Assembly (NCBI GenBank): GCA_035647835.1
Contig: DASRMS010000198.1
Span: forward strand, 1-28,239
DNA: 28,239 nucleotides
Direction: 5' to 3'
From: UBA9865 sp035647835
GTDB lineage: Bacteria > Bacillota > Dethiobacteria > Dethiobacterales > Dethiobacteraceae
Shown here piece by piece: positions 7,622-15,517 of the stretch. Position 1 is the stretch's first letter; every line of letters begins with the position of its first letter. A program made the position numbers and the translations under genes. The notes beneath the pieces are model-generated. The model was not told where the DNA came from, ran no database searches, and saw only the letters and a list, made by a program, of their open reading frames with translations.

Positions 7622-8039
7622 CACCGGCGGCCAGTAAAGCGACTCCCAGTGCTTTAAACCAAGTAAAGGGTATTTTCTCCAGTCCAAAGCAGCCTAAGCA
7701 ATCTAGCAGCAGTGCTGCACCTACCTGTCCCACAATGATGGCTGTCGTGGCGTTGGCCACGCCTAGACGGGAAATGCCTGCTTGTACTGTATATAGAATT
7801 AACACACTGATGACACCGCCTAGATATAAATACCAAGGCACATTAGTGACTCTACTTAATTCCCCACGCCCAAGACGTAAGAGAAAAAGAAGCACTACCA
7901 GGACTATTGTACCAATGACATGGACAACAAAAGTTGATTCTACTAAACCGATTATTTTTCCTAACCCTGTATTTAATGTGCCTTGTACGGCCATAGCAAT
8001 ACCGGCAATAAAGGCTAAAAATAATGCCATGAGCACCAT
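7599..8039 (-). CDS. YdcZ/DUF606-type DMT superfamily transporter
   Basis: A 146-residue protein with about five hydrophobic helices and the family pattern of the DUF606 (YdcZ) half-size drug/metabolite transporters: an N-terminal F-I-A-G-I-A-M-A-V-Q-G-T-L-N segment, a PWYLYLGG loop, and G-x-A-x-A-T-x-x-I-V-G-Q-V. Such proteins probably work as homodimers or paired halves; the substrate is unknown. The start is ATG at 8039 behind AAGGAG. It is the only minus-strand gene in the first 26 kb and runs tail to tail into ppx with a 23-base overlap. There is no visible terminator of its own between the two genes. Confidence 0.87.
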   Translation of the reverse strand: MVLMALFLAFIAGIAMAVQGTLNTGLGKIIGLVESTFVVHVIGTIVLVVLLFLLRLGRGELSRVTNVPWYLYLGGVISVLILYTVQAGISRLGVANATTAIIVGQVGAALLLDCLGCFGLEKIPFTWFKALGVALLAAGAKLMLMK

Positions 8040-8085
8040 ACTTCACGGCTCCTTCCCTTCTTACATATTTTTTAGTGTGTGCTCG

Positions 8086-8135
8086 CAAAGGATCCTCTAT
8101 GCGCAATACTTAGGCAGAGAGGATCCTTTGTTTTT
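8086..8135. repeat. 13-bp inverted repeat with T tract between ydcZ and feoB
   Basis: CAAAGGATCCTCT (8086-8098) and AGAGGATCCTTTG (8118-8130) are perfect inverted copies around a 19-base loop, with five T on the plus strand at 8131-8135. As a plus-strand hairpin it is a plausible terminator for read-through from ppx across ydcZ. Each arm also contains AGGATCCT, itself a palindrome, so it may instead be a double operator near the ydcZ promoter. Confidence 0.6.
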
Positions 8136-8174
8136 AGTGCCAGCGCAGGGCATGAGTCCCCTCAAGGACAAGAA

Positions 8175-8204
8175 AAACACTTTCTAAAAACGTATTAGTG
8201 TCTT
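8175..8204. promoter_or_regulatory. Possible operator upstream of feoB
   Basis: AAAACACT and AGTGTCTT are inverted (7 of 8) across 15 bases, about 40 bases before the feoB start. It does not fit the Fur, DtxR/IdeR or MntR boxes I know. No confident sigma-A promoter is seen in the gap. Confidence 0.2.
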
Positions 8205-8240
8205 TGCTGCTGCATAGAAATTAGGGAAGGAGGTGTGCAG

Positions 8241-9983
8241 GTGAAGAATGTAGCATTAATAGGTAACCCCAATGTGGGCAAGAGTGTTCTTTTCTATCAT
8301 CTCACAGGCAACTACGTTGTAGTTTCTAATTACCCTGGTACAACAGTTGAAGTTTCACAGGGTGCGGCTCAACTGGGGGGCCGTACGGTCACAGTTTACG
8401 ATACACCGGGCATGTACCGCCTTTCTCCCATTACTGAAGAAGAAGCTGTGGCACGTCGTTTACTGTTAGAGCGACAGATGGACTGTATCGTGCATGTGAC
8501 AGACGCTAAAAATTTACCCAGAATGCTGCCGCTGACACTAGAGTTATTACAGTACAGTTATCCAGTAATTCTGGTCTTAAACATGATGGATGAAGCAGAA
8601 AAATTAGGTGTGCAGATTGCACAGACAGAGTTAGCTAGGCGGCTGGGAATCCCGGTTATAAAAACTTCATTAACGCAGGGGCAGGGACTGCAGGCACTAA
8701 AAAGAGCAGTGATCGAGATCTTAAAGCAGGGACAACTTAGCAAAAGAACGACAACTCCCCCTCGTGAGGAAAGCCCAAAGTTACTATTGCAGCGGCATCA
8801 AGCGGCCGCTCAGCTGTTGCAGGGGGTTTATCTGCAAGGTCCAGCTGCTGCTAAAAGCAGCTGGTTAGAAATGCTTACTCTGCACCCCTGGGGCGGTCTG
8901 CTGCTAATGATTGTCGTACTATATGCAGGACTTTATCTATTTGTCGGTAGGTTTGGCGCGGGTACACTGGTAAATTTAATTGAAGGTACTTTATTGGGAC
9001 AAATTGTTTTACCTGCCCTGACGCACTGGCTGGACAATTACCTGCAGTGGGCACCGCTGCGAGACTTGGTGATCGGAGAGTTTGGTTTACTTACCATGGG
9101 TTTTCGCTACGCCTTTGGTATTATTTTACCTATTGTCAGTACCTTTTTCTTTGTTTTTGCCATTTTGGAGGATAGTGGTTATCTGCCTCGTTTAGCTTAT
9201 TGGGCTGACAGGTGGCTGGGAAAGATAGGGTTAAACGGCCGCGCAGTAATTCCTTTGACGCTAGGTTTAGGCTGTGGTACCATGGCTGTTCTAGTGACGA
9301 GGACTTTAGAAAGTGCCCGAGAAAGAGTGTTGGCAACCTTTCTTTTAGCTTTAGCCATTCCTTGTTCTGCGCAGTTAGGCTTAATCCTGGCTCTTCTTTC
9401 AGCACAGCCTTACTACCTGTTGGTTTGGGTAGTAGTAATCTGCGCGATGTTTATCTTTAGTGGCTTACTAGTACATAAAATATTGCCAGGCCAACGCGCT
9501 CCTTTCTTTATGGAGCTGCCACCTTTACGGCTGCCCACCTTGAATGCCATTTTGCAAAAAACTTTAGCTCGTATGCGTTGGTATTTCATGGAGGTAATCC
9601 CTGTTTTTATAGCGGTCAGTGTATTTTTGTGGTTGCTGCAGCAAACAGGGGTGCTGACAACACTGGTCGCGCTGATGCAGCCATATCTAGGGATGCTGGG
9701 TTTGCCTTCCGCTTTGAGTACAGTTTTTCTGTATGGTTTTTTCCGCCGTGATTATGGCACAGCAGGTTTATATGATCTTTACCATGCCGGCCTCTTAAAC
9801 GGTGCACAATTGCTTTTAGCCTCCATTGTGCTGACACTATTTTTGCCTTGTTTAGCACAGCTTGCCATGATGATACGTGAGCGGGGGGTCTTTGTTTCGG
9901 CATTAATCAGCTTTTTGGTTGCCGTCTTAGCTTTTATCGGGGGGGTAGTAGTGCGCATTGTTTTAGGATTACCGACACTTTAA
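8241..9983 (+). CDS. feoB: Ferrous iron transporter FeoB (compact form)
   Basis: A membrane GTPase that imports Fe(II). The N-terminal G domain has GNPNVGKS (residues 8-15), YPGTTVE (switch I), DTPGMY and NMMD; a helical spacer to about residue 200 and a hydrophobic pore region with two gate-type repeats follow. The pore motif reads GLGCGTMAVLVTRTLE instead of the Cys-Asn-Val-Pro type of E. coli FeoB, and the second half has GFFRRDYGTAGLYDLY and LFLPCLAQ. At 580 residues it is shorter than the 650-770 usual for FeoB. The start chosen is GTG at 8241, 7 bases after GGAAGGAGG; GTG at 8235 is too close to that site. feoA follows 10 bases downstream. Mn(II) transport is an alternative for variant FeoBs. 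Confidence 0.92.
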   Translation: MKNVALIGNPNVGKSVLFYHLTGNYVVVSNYPGTTVEVSQGAAQLGGRTVTVYDTPGMYRLSPITEEEAVARRLLLERQMDCIVHVTDAKNLPRMLPLTLELLQYSYPVILVLNMMDEAEKLGVQIAQTELARRLGIPVIKTSLTQGQGLQALKRAVIEILKQGQLSKRTTTPPREESPKLLLQRHQAAAQLLQGVYLQGPAAAKSSWLEMLTLHPWGGLLLMIVVLYAGLYLFVGRFGAGTLVNLIEGTLLGQIVLPALTHWLDNYLQWAPLRDLVIGEFGLLTMGFRYAFGIILPIVSTFFFVFAILEDSGYLPRLAYWADRWLGKIGLNGRAVIPLTLGLGCGTMAVLVTRTLESARERVLATFLLALAIPCSAQLGLILALLSAQPYYLLVWVVVICAMFIFSGLLVHKILPGQRAPFFMELPPLRLPTLNAILQKTLARMRWYFMEVIPVFIAVSVFLWLLQQTGVLTTLVALMQPYLGMLGLPSALSTVFLYGFFRRDYGTAGLYDLYHAGLLNGAQLLLASIVLTLFLPCLAQLAMMIRERGVFVSALISFLVAVLAFIGGVVVRIVLGLPTL

Positions 9984-9993
9984 GGAGAAAACC

Positions 9994-10227
9994 ATGAGAA
10001 ACGATACATTTTTAAGTGAACTAAAGGTTGGAGAGGTCGGGAAAATTGTTGAACTGACGACTACTGACCGCAAAAACATAGGTAAAATGATGAGTCTCGG
10101 CATCATCCCGGGGGTTTCTGTGTGTTTATTACGGCGTTATCCAGCTTTCATTGTGCAAATTGGTTATACAAAAGTAGCGCTAGACCATAAGTTGGCAGTG
10201 TTTATTCGCGTTCTGCCCCAGCCCTAA
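9994..10227 (+). CDS. feoA: FeoA-type SH3-like protein
   Basis: A 77-residue FeoA/SH3-fold protein with the typical L-x-x-L-x-V-G-E-x-G-K-I-V start, M-x-S-L-G-I-I-P-G-V, and a C-terminal strand in which K-V-A-L-D is followed by a hydrophobic stretch. FeoA is a cytosolic partner of FeoB thought to modulate its GTPase and transport activity. It lies directly downstream of feoB, with AAGGAG before its ATG, so the pair is translated from one mRNA. The more common order is feoA before feoB. Confidence 0.92.
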   Translation: MRNDTFLSELKVGEVGKIVELTTTDRKNIGKMMSLGIIPGVSVCLLRRYPAFIVQIGYTKVALDHKLAVFIRVLPQP

Positions 10228-10231
10228 TTCT

Positions 10232-10297
10232 TGTCGAAAAATTTTTTAAAGTAATCGCCCCGCTCTGACAAATTCCTGAGGACTAAAGCTTTATAAT
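10232..10297 (+). promoter_or_regulatory. Spo0A-dependent spoIIE promoter
   Basis: A perfect 0A box TGTCGAA lies at 10232-10238. Downstream, CTGACA (10265-10270) and TATAAT (10292-10297) are separated by 21 bases. The same unusual spacing is known for the B. subtilis spoIIE promoter, which sigma-A reads only with Spo0A~P. A second 0A-like sequence TGACAAA (10266-10272) overlaps the -35. The elements are seen directly; their use is inferred from the known system. Confidence 0.78.
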
Positions 10298-10328
10298 CTG
10301 AGGAAGCGAATAGAAAGGGGGGATACCC

Positions 10329-12500
10329 ATGTCAGAGCGAACGCTGGCGGTTGAACCTTATGTGCGTACAAGCCGAGCGGAAGGGAAAATATCAAAGAAA
10401 AAATTTACATGGCTGAAGTTGGCGATGCCCCATGAGCTGCTTTGCTGGGAAACGGTAGGGGCTGTGTCAGCACTGGTGTTACTGACGCAGTTACAGCTGA
10501 TGGGTGAGTTAGCGCCTTTTGCTTTGCCTTTCTGGGCTGTAGCCAGTCGTAATGAAACAAGACGTATGTATCTTTATGGTGCAGTCATGCTCATCGCGGC
10601 ACTGCTGACAGAAGGTGTTTTTTACTCCGTTGAACTCTTGCTAGGGATTGTTGTTTACAGTTTACTCTGGGTTCGTGCTCGCAAAGTGTCTCTGCCTTAT
10701 GTGATGGTGATTAGTATTGCCTTGCTGATTGGTGCAATACCGCGAATTTGGTTGGCACATTTCCAGCCCTATGAGATCTTTTTGTTAAGTTTAGAAATTG
10801 TACTAGCCACTCTGGCGACGGTAGTCTTTATTCAGGTTTTCAATAGATCACCTGCCTATCTTTGTCCTGAACGGCATATTGAAGGGATTACTGCCTGGAT
10901 CGTCTTTATTGGTCTGCTCTTGTTAGCCATGGTGCAAGCGGCAGAAGTACTGGCTGTTGTGGCCAGCGGCCTTGCTAAGTTTGTAGTCCTTTGGGCTTCT
11001 TTTTGGCTTGGTCCCGGCCTGGCCGCGGCGGCTGGAGCCCTTTTGGGCTTTATGCTTGGTATACAAGGGACAAGTTTTGCCTGGGTCGGGGTACTTACCT
11101 TTGCAGGATTTGTGGCAGGCTTGTTTCGTCCTTACGGACGGCTTGCTACGCTGTTAGCTTTTAGTTTAGGCACTGGAGCTTTAGCCTTATATGTTTTTGG
11201 CTGGGAATCTGTCGTGGCAGAAATGTTAATTACTTTGCTTGCTAGCTGCATTTTTTTGCTCACGAACATTGCACCTGCTAAAGTAAAAATTTTAGCACCA
11301 TTTCTGCGACGCGGGACAACTGATGAGGCGCAAAAGATGCGGGAATTGACAGCAGTGCGTGTACATGATTACGGACTAGTGTTTCGTGAATTAGCAGATG
11401 CCTTTGTCCAAGCAGCTGCCGTAGAGGAGGAAAGCAGACCAGCTTTAGCGCGGCTGGTAGAAGGAGTAGCAGCGCGCGTCTGTCACAATTGTGCCTCTCG
11501 ACGGCGTTGTTGGGAGAAGGATGTACAGCGTACCTATAATGCTATGCTGCGTGTGTTAGCAGATTTAGATGCCGGAAAGTCGATTATAGCAATGCGCACA
11601 CCTGAATTCTTTGAAAAATTCTGCTGCAAGAAAGATGATTTTTTGCGGACAGTGGCTTTCCTGCATGAGTTGGAAGCAAGTGGACAAGCTTGGCAACAAA
11701 AACTGCAGGATAGTCGTGAGGTAGTAACTACGCAGTTAATGGGGTTGTCACAAATTATGATTAATTTAGCACGAGATGTAAGGGAAGGTCTACCAGAACA
11801 ACAGCGCATCAAAAACCAGTATTTTCACTTAGAACTTGGCATCGCTCAGGCGGCCAAAGGAGACCAGGAAGTCTGCGGCGATTATTATAGCTATCTGGAA
11901 CTGCGCGATGGCAAGCAGGCCTTTATTTTAAGTGATGGTATGGGCAATGGTAAGAGTGCGCACCAGGAAAGCCAAGCTGCTGTTAAGTTAGTAGAACAAT
12001 TATTGTTAGCTGGTTTTCGAAAAGATGCGGTGATTCGTACCGTGAACACTATTTTGCAGCTTCGTTCTCCTGATGAGATTTTTGCCACTTTAGATGTGTT
12101 GATTGTGGATACAGAAAAGGGGGAGGCAGAGTTCTTAAAAACAGGAGCGGCACCAAGTTACTTACACACAAATAAGCGTGTGCAGGAAGTTAAAAGCGCT
12201 TCCCTGCCCTTAGGAATTTTAAGTGAGGTAGAGTTAAAACCCGTTAATCTTACGCTGACAGAAGATAGCCTGATTGTGATGATCACAGACGGGGTGTTCG
12301 AGGCTGCACCGGGACAACCGGATTGGCTTAAAAAGTACTTAGTTAACCAGACATACACACATCCCCAGGTTTTAGCGGATGACATTTTAGTGAAAGCACG
12401 TCAACTGAATGGCCGAGCCGAACTGCGAGATGATTTAACAGTTTTAGTGTGCCGTGCTAAACGTTTAAAGCATAAAATCAGGGATTATATGACAGCCTAA
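10329..12500 (+). CDS. spoIIE: Stage II sporulation protein E (SpoIIE phosphatase)
   Basis: A 723-residue membrane PP2C-type serine phosphatase. It dephosphorylates SpoIIAA, which frees sigma-F in the forespore, and it also localises to the polar septum. Residues about 45-325 hold around ten transmembrane helices. A central regulatory domain with the cysteine motif VCHNCASRRRCW follows at about residues 385-400. The last 220 residues are the phosphatase domain, with the metal-binding motifs GDYYSYLEL, LSDGMGNGKSA, MITDGVFEA and the final RDDLTVLV. It is about 100 residues shorter than B. subtilis SpoIIE but has all the domains. The ATG at 10329 follows AAAGGGGGG. It forms a single-gene unit between a Spo0A-type promoter and a terminator. 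Confidence 0.96.
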   Translation: MSERTLAVEPYVRTSRAEGKISKKKFTWLKLAMPHELLCWETVGAVSALVLLTQLQLMGELAPFALPFWAVASRNETRRMYLYGAVMLIAALLTEGVFYSVELLLGIVVYSLLWVRARKVSLPYVMVISIALLIGAIPRIWLAHFQPYEIFLLSLEIVLATLATVVFIQVFNRSPAYLCPERHIEGITAWIVFIGLLLLAMVQAAEVLAVVASGLAKFVVLWASFWLGPGLAAAAGALLGFMLGIQGTSFAWVGVLTFAGFVAGLFRPYGRLATLLAFSLGTGALALYVFGWESVVAEMLITLLASCIFLLTNIAPAKVKILAPFLRRGTTDEAQKMRELTAVRVHDYGLVFRELADAFVQAAAVEEESRPALARLVEGVAARVCHNCASRRRCWEKDVQRTYNAMLRVLADLDAGKSIIAMRTPEFFEKFCCKKDDFLRTVAFLHELEASGQAWQQKLQDSREVVTTQLMGLSQIMINLARDVREGLPEQQRIKNQYFHLELGIAQAAKGDQEVCGDYYSYLELRDGKQAFILSDGMGNGKSAHQESQAAVKLVEQLLLAGFRKDAVIRTVNTILQLRSPDEIFATLDVLIVDTEKGEAEFLKTGAAPSYLHTNKRVQEVKSASLPLGILSEVELKPVNLTLTEDSLIVMITDGVFEAAPGQPDWLKKYLVNQTYTHPQVLADDILVKARQLNGRAELRDDLTVLVCRAKRLKHKIRDYMTA

Positions 12501-12513
12501 ATACGGGTAAGCC

Positions 12514-12542
12514 TATCCCCTCGACCAGAGGGGATATTTTTT
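12514..12542 (+). terminator. Terminator after spoIIE
   Basis: A stem ATCCCCTC/GAGGGGAT with a five-base loop, followed by an AT-rich tail ending in six T residues. It begins 14 bases after the spoIIE stop. Confidence 0.88.
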
Positions 12543-12644
12543 CTTCACTAACTGGTAGTGGATGTTTAACAAGTAGTAAATTCATCAACTACACTCAGGC
12601 AAACGGTACTTTAAGCAGGATTTTAGCACCGCATCAAGAAGAAT

Positions 12645-12680
12645 AAAAAAGCTTGCGCTTTCACTTGCTCTGGGCAAGCT
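12645..12680 (-). terminator. Minus-strand terminator-like hairpin upstream of tilS
   Basis: AGCTTGC (12650-12656) and GCAAGCT (12674-12680) form a 7-bp stem. On the minus strand it is followed by six T (plus-strand A run 12645-12650). No minus-strand gene ends here, so it may stop antisense transcription from the tilS region, or act as a leader hairpin on the plus strand. Confidence 0.35.
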
Positions 12681-12705
12681 GTAACTGTACTAAGGGGCGA
12701 TCGTC

Positions 12706-14100
12706 GTGGAAAAGCGCGTACTGGAGACAATTAAAAAACGACAGCTGCTTACTGCTGGGGATAAAGTACTAATTGCCGTTTCCGGTGGTCCAGATTCTTT
12801 AAGCTTGCTGCATTTATTACATAAGCTGGCACCTGAACTGCGCATTAAGCTGCATCTTGCCCACATTAACCATGGCTTACGGTCAGAAGCAGCTGCGGAG
12901 GCCCTAGCCATAAAAAAATGGGCCCTGCAAATGCATTTGCCCGTTACAGTGAGCAGGATAAATGTAAAAAGCATTCAAGAAAAGCAGCATCTTTCTGTCG
13001 AAGCAGCGGCGCGTGAAGGCCGCTACCAGGCACTATTGGCAGTGGCGCAGCAAGTTGGGGCCTCACGTATTGCCACTGGGCACCACAGGGATGATCGCGT
13101 GGAAACGTTACTGCTAAGACTAATTACCGGCAGTGGTCTTGATGGACTGAAAGGCATCCCCAGCAGACGCTCTTTAGCCCCGGGGATTGAGGTTATTCGA
13201 CCTTTGTACGACGTGCCCCGGAAGCAAATTGAGGCCTATTGCCGCCAAAAAAAGTTGCAGCCACTGTGGGATCCTTCCAACGCTGAACTGGTATATTTAC
13301 GTAATCGTGTTCGCTTGCATCTTTTGCCCTTTTTAGAACGAGAATTTGGTCCCCATATCCGACGGACACTGGCACAGACAACAGAACTGTTGGCTGCAGA
13401 TAGCTCTTTAATTGCTGAACTGACTGCACAGGCTTATGCCACACTTGCCTACACCGCTGATAATGGTACAATAGTGCTCAAGCTAGATTTATTGTCAGCC
13501 TTGGCAGAGCCCCTGCAGGCACGATTAGTTCGGCAAGCATTGTGGCAAGCTGGAGCTAAAAGGATTGGTCATCTACATGTCCAACAGGTTTTGGCGGTGA
13601 TGCAAAGTAAATCTCCTTCCGCTCGCTGTCTGGTGCCAGGTGGTATTGTCGTACAGCGTGAATATAAACAGTTGCTAGTTGGTTGGCTCAAGAATAAGGA
13701 CAGCTCTTCGCCTCAGAGTGTAAGTTTGCAGGTGCCGGGCAGGACCTATCTGCCTTGGAGTAAAGAGTGGCTAGAGGCCGAGCTCATTGCACGTTCGCAG
13801 GTAGCTACGCTGCAAGTTCTGCCCCATGAAGCATACTGTGCGGCGGATAAACTACAGCAACCGTTAACTGTTCGGATACGGGAACCGGGGGATAGAGTAA
13901 AGCTGTTGGGGAGCCCCGGCAGCCGCAAGGTTAAAAAAATCTTGATCGATAAGAAAATCCCCCAGCACAAGCGTGACCAGCTGCCAGTAGTTATTGCTGG
14001 TGAGGAGATTATCTGGTTGGGTGGAGTAGATATTGCCCATGCTTATCGTGTAACAGCAGATACAAAACAGGTGTTACATCTAAAGATTACATCAATGTAA
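12706..14100 (+). CDS. tilS: tRNA(Ile)-lysidine synthetase TilS
   Basis: A 464-residue protein that ligates lysine to C34 of the CAU-anticodon tRNA-Ile using ATP, switching both its codon and amino acid identity. The N-terminal PP-loop ATPase domain contains SGGPDS (residues 26-31), HINHGLRSEA and ATGHHRDDRVET. A central linker is followed by the C-terminal TilS domain from about residue 385, with V-R-x-R-x-P-G-D-R and KKILIDKKIP. The GTG at 12706 follows AAGGGG (12692-12697). hpt begins 13 bases after the stop, the usual Firmicute tilS-hpt-ftsH order. It is essential in most bacteria. Confidence 0.96.
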   Translation: MEKRVLETIKKRQLLTAGDKVLIAVSGGPDSLSLLHLLHKLAPELRIKLHLAHINHGLRSEAAAEALAIKKWALQMHLPVTVSRINVKSIQEKQHLSVEAAAREGRYQALLAVAQQVGASRIATGHHRDDRVETLLLRLITGSGLDGLKGIPSRRSLAPGIEVIRPLYDVPRKQIEAYCRQKKLQPLWDPSNAELVYLRNRVRLHLLPFLEREFGPHIRRTLAQTTELLAADSSLIAELTAQAYATLAYTADNGTIVLKLDLLSALAEPLQARLVRQALWQAGAKRIGHLHVQQVLAVMQSKSPSARCLVPGGIVVQREYKQLLVGWLKNKDSSSPQSVSLQVPGRTYLPWSKEWLEAELIARSQVATLQVLPHEAYCAADKLQQPLTVRIREPGDRVKLLGSPGSRKVKKILIDKKIPQHKRDQLPVVIAGEEIIWLGGVDIAHAYRVTADTKQVLHLKITSM

Positions 14101-14113
14101 AGGATGGTGCCTT

Positions 14114-14644
14114 ATGTCACAAAAAACTGTGGAAAAAGTATTATTAAGCAAAGAAAAGATTCAGCAAAAAATTGCAGAATTAGGTGCACAGATTAGTAAA
14201 GACTATGCGGGGCGGGAATTACTGTTAGTTTGTGTACTAAAAGGTGCAGTAATCTTTTTAGCTGATTTAATGCGCCAGATTACTGTATCCGTACAAATTG
14301 ATTTCATGGCTGTTTCCTCCTATGGTGCCGCAACTGAGTCTTCAGGTGTGGTCAGAATTCTTAAGGATTTAGACGGCAGTATTGAAAATCGGCACTGTTT
14401 AATCGTGGAAGATATTATTGACACCGGCCTGACGCTAAAATATTTAAAAGAAAATCTAAACTCCCGTCAGCCTGCTTCGCTTAAAATTGTTACTTTACTG
14501 GATAAACCTGAACGGCGGCAAGTAGAGATTGCTCCTGACTACTGCGGTTTTCAAATCCCTGATGAATTTGTTGTGGGGTACGGGTTAGATTTTGATGAAC
14601 AATACCGTTCTTTACCAGACATTTGTGTACTCGGTGATAAATAA
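14114..14644 (+). CDS. hpt: Hypoxanthine phosphoribosyltransferase
   Basis: A 176-residue type I phosphoribosyltransferase of purine salvage, converting hypoxanthine or guanine plus PRPP to IMP or GMP. It has the PRPP-binding motif VEDIIDTGLT, the flexible-loop region MAVSSYG, the LKGAVIFLADL segment and the C-terminal VVGYGLDFDEQYR motif. The length is typical. The ATG at 14114 follows AAAGGATGG at the tilS stop, so the two are translationally close. In Firmicutes the gene often lies between tilS and ftsH, and the Hpt protein is reported to interact with TilS and FtsH in B. subtilis regulation. Confidence 0.96.
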   Translation: MSQKTVEKVLLSKEKIQQKIAELGAQISKDYAGRELLLVCVLKGAVIFLADLMRQITVSVQIDFMAVSSYGAATESSGVVRILKDLDGSIENRHCLIVEDIIDTGLTLKYLKENLNSRQPASLKIVTLLDKPERRQVEIAPDYCGFQIPDEFVVGYGLDFDEQYRSLPDICVLGDK

Positions 14645-14683
14645 AAATAACTGTGGTACTAGTCATGAAAGTAGTGAATTTAT

Positions 14684-15319
14684 GTGGAAGCAAAGGATAT
14701 GACAGCCGTCATCCTAGCGGGGGGCAAAAGCTCCCGCATGGGACAAAATAAGCTATTCTTGCCGCTAGGTGAGCAACCGGTCATTGGTAATCTCATTAGC
14801 AGGTTACAGGGCAAGTTTGCACAGCTGCTGGTAGTGACAGATGAGCCAGACCTTTATGGCGGCTTCCCCGTGAAAGTAGTGTCTGATGAAATTATTTGTC
14901 CTGTTAAAAATTCTTTAACGGGTATTCATGCCGGCTTAAAGTATGCGCAGACACCCTACTCTCTGCTAGTCGCTGGAGATATGCCCTTTGTACATCCAGC
15001 TGTGGTCGATTATTTGTGTCGGCAAGCAAAAAATTTTGATGTCATCGTGCCACAGGAAGGTCATTATTTTCAACCATTATGTGCAGTCTATCATCAAAAC
15101 TGTATTTCTCCCATTGAGCAGCAGTTAGCTCAAGAAAATTATCGCATCGTGGGTTTTTTTAAATATGTTCGCGTGCAAGCCATCGCCATGGATAAATTAA
15201 TGAGTTTGGATCCCACCGGTCTTACTTTTTTTAATATTAACACGCCTGATGATTATCAAAGAGCGCAAAGTCTGCTTAACTGTGGTATAATCAGCGAAGC
15301 TAAACAAAAAGAAGATTAA
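14684..15319 (+). CDS. mobA: MobA-like molybdenum cofactor guanylyltransferase
   Basis: A 211-residue nucleotidyltransferase. It has the GTP-binding signature LAGGKSSRMGQNK, the following K-residue motif, and GDMPFVHPAVVDYL with the metal-binding Asp. MobA joins GMP to molybdopterin to make the guanine dinucleotide cofactor used by DMSO-reductase-type enzymes such as formate dehydrogenases. The start may be GTG at 14684 or ATG at 14699; the first has a weak site, the second has GGAAG 8 bases upstream. It sits between hpt and ftsH, where I would not expect it. Related MobA-like proteins acting on other cofactors cannot be fully excluded. No terminator separates it from hpt. Confidence 0.85.
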   Translation: MEAKDMTAVILAGGKSSRMGQNKLFLPLGEQPVIGNLISRLQGKFAQLLVVTDEPDLYGGFPVKVVSDEIICPVKNSLTGIHAGLKYAQTPYSLLVAGDMPFVHPAVVDYLCRQAKNFDVIVPQEGHYFQPLCAVYHQNCISPIEQQLAQENYRIVGFFKYVRVQAIAMDKLMSLDPTGLTFFNINTPDDYQRAQSLLNCGIISEAKQKED

Positions 15320-15442
15320 AGTAATAAATTCGTTAGAATTAATTTGCAGCTATAAGATAGGATGTAGTAAGGAAAAAATATTTTCTAGCTGGTTTACGCT
15401 CAGTGGTTGCTTTGCTGTTAGTACAGGCAGTAGGTTTGCGCC

Positions 15443-15471
15443 TTGTCGCTAGGGACATAATATGTTACAAT
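15443..15471 (+). promoter_or_regulatory. Probable sigma-A promoter for ftsH
   Basis: TTGTCG (15443-15448), a 17-base spacer and TACAAT (15466-15471) lie about 45 bases before the ftsH start. The -35 differs from consensus at positions 4 to 6. The rest of the 198-base gap after mobA is AT-rich and without a visible gene. Confidence 0.55.
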
Positions 15472-15517
15472 TAACAAATGAGGTAAACTGGGCCTTTGAA
15501 GAGAGGAGGCAGTTTTT

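Noticed and set aside
7735..8187. Plus-strand open frame of 150 codons across ydcZ
   Set aside because: Low-complexity basic composition with no family match; it is the antisense shadow of the membrane protein gene, which has the ribosome binding site and homology.
12615..12646. Second sigma-H-like pair (GCAGGATTT and GAAGAATAA) upstream of tilS
   Set aside because: The spacer is 14 bases, outside the 11-12 of the known consensus; kept only as a curiosity.
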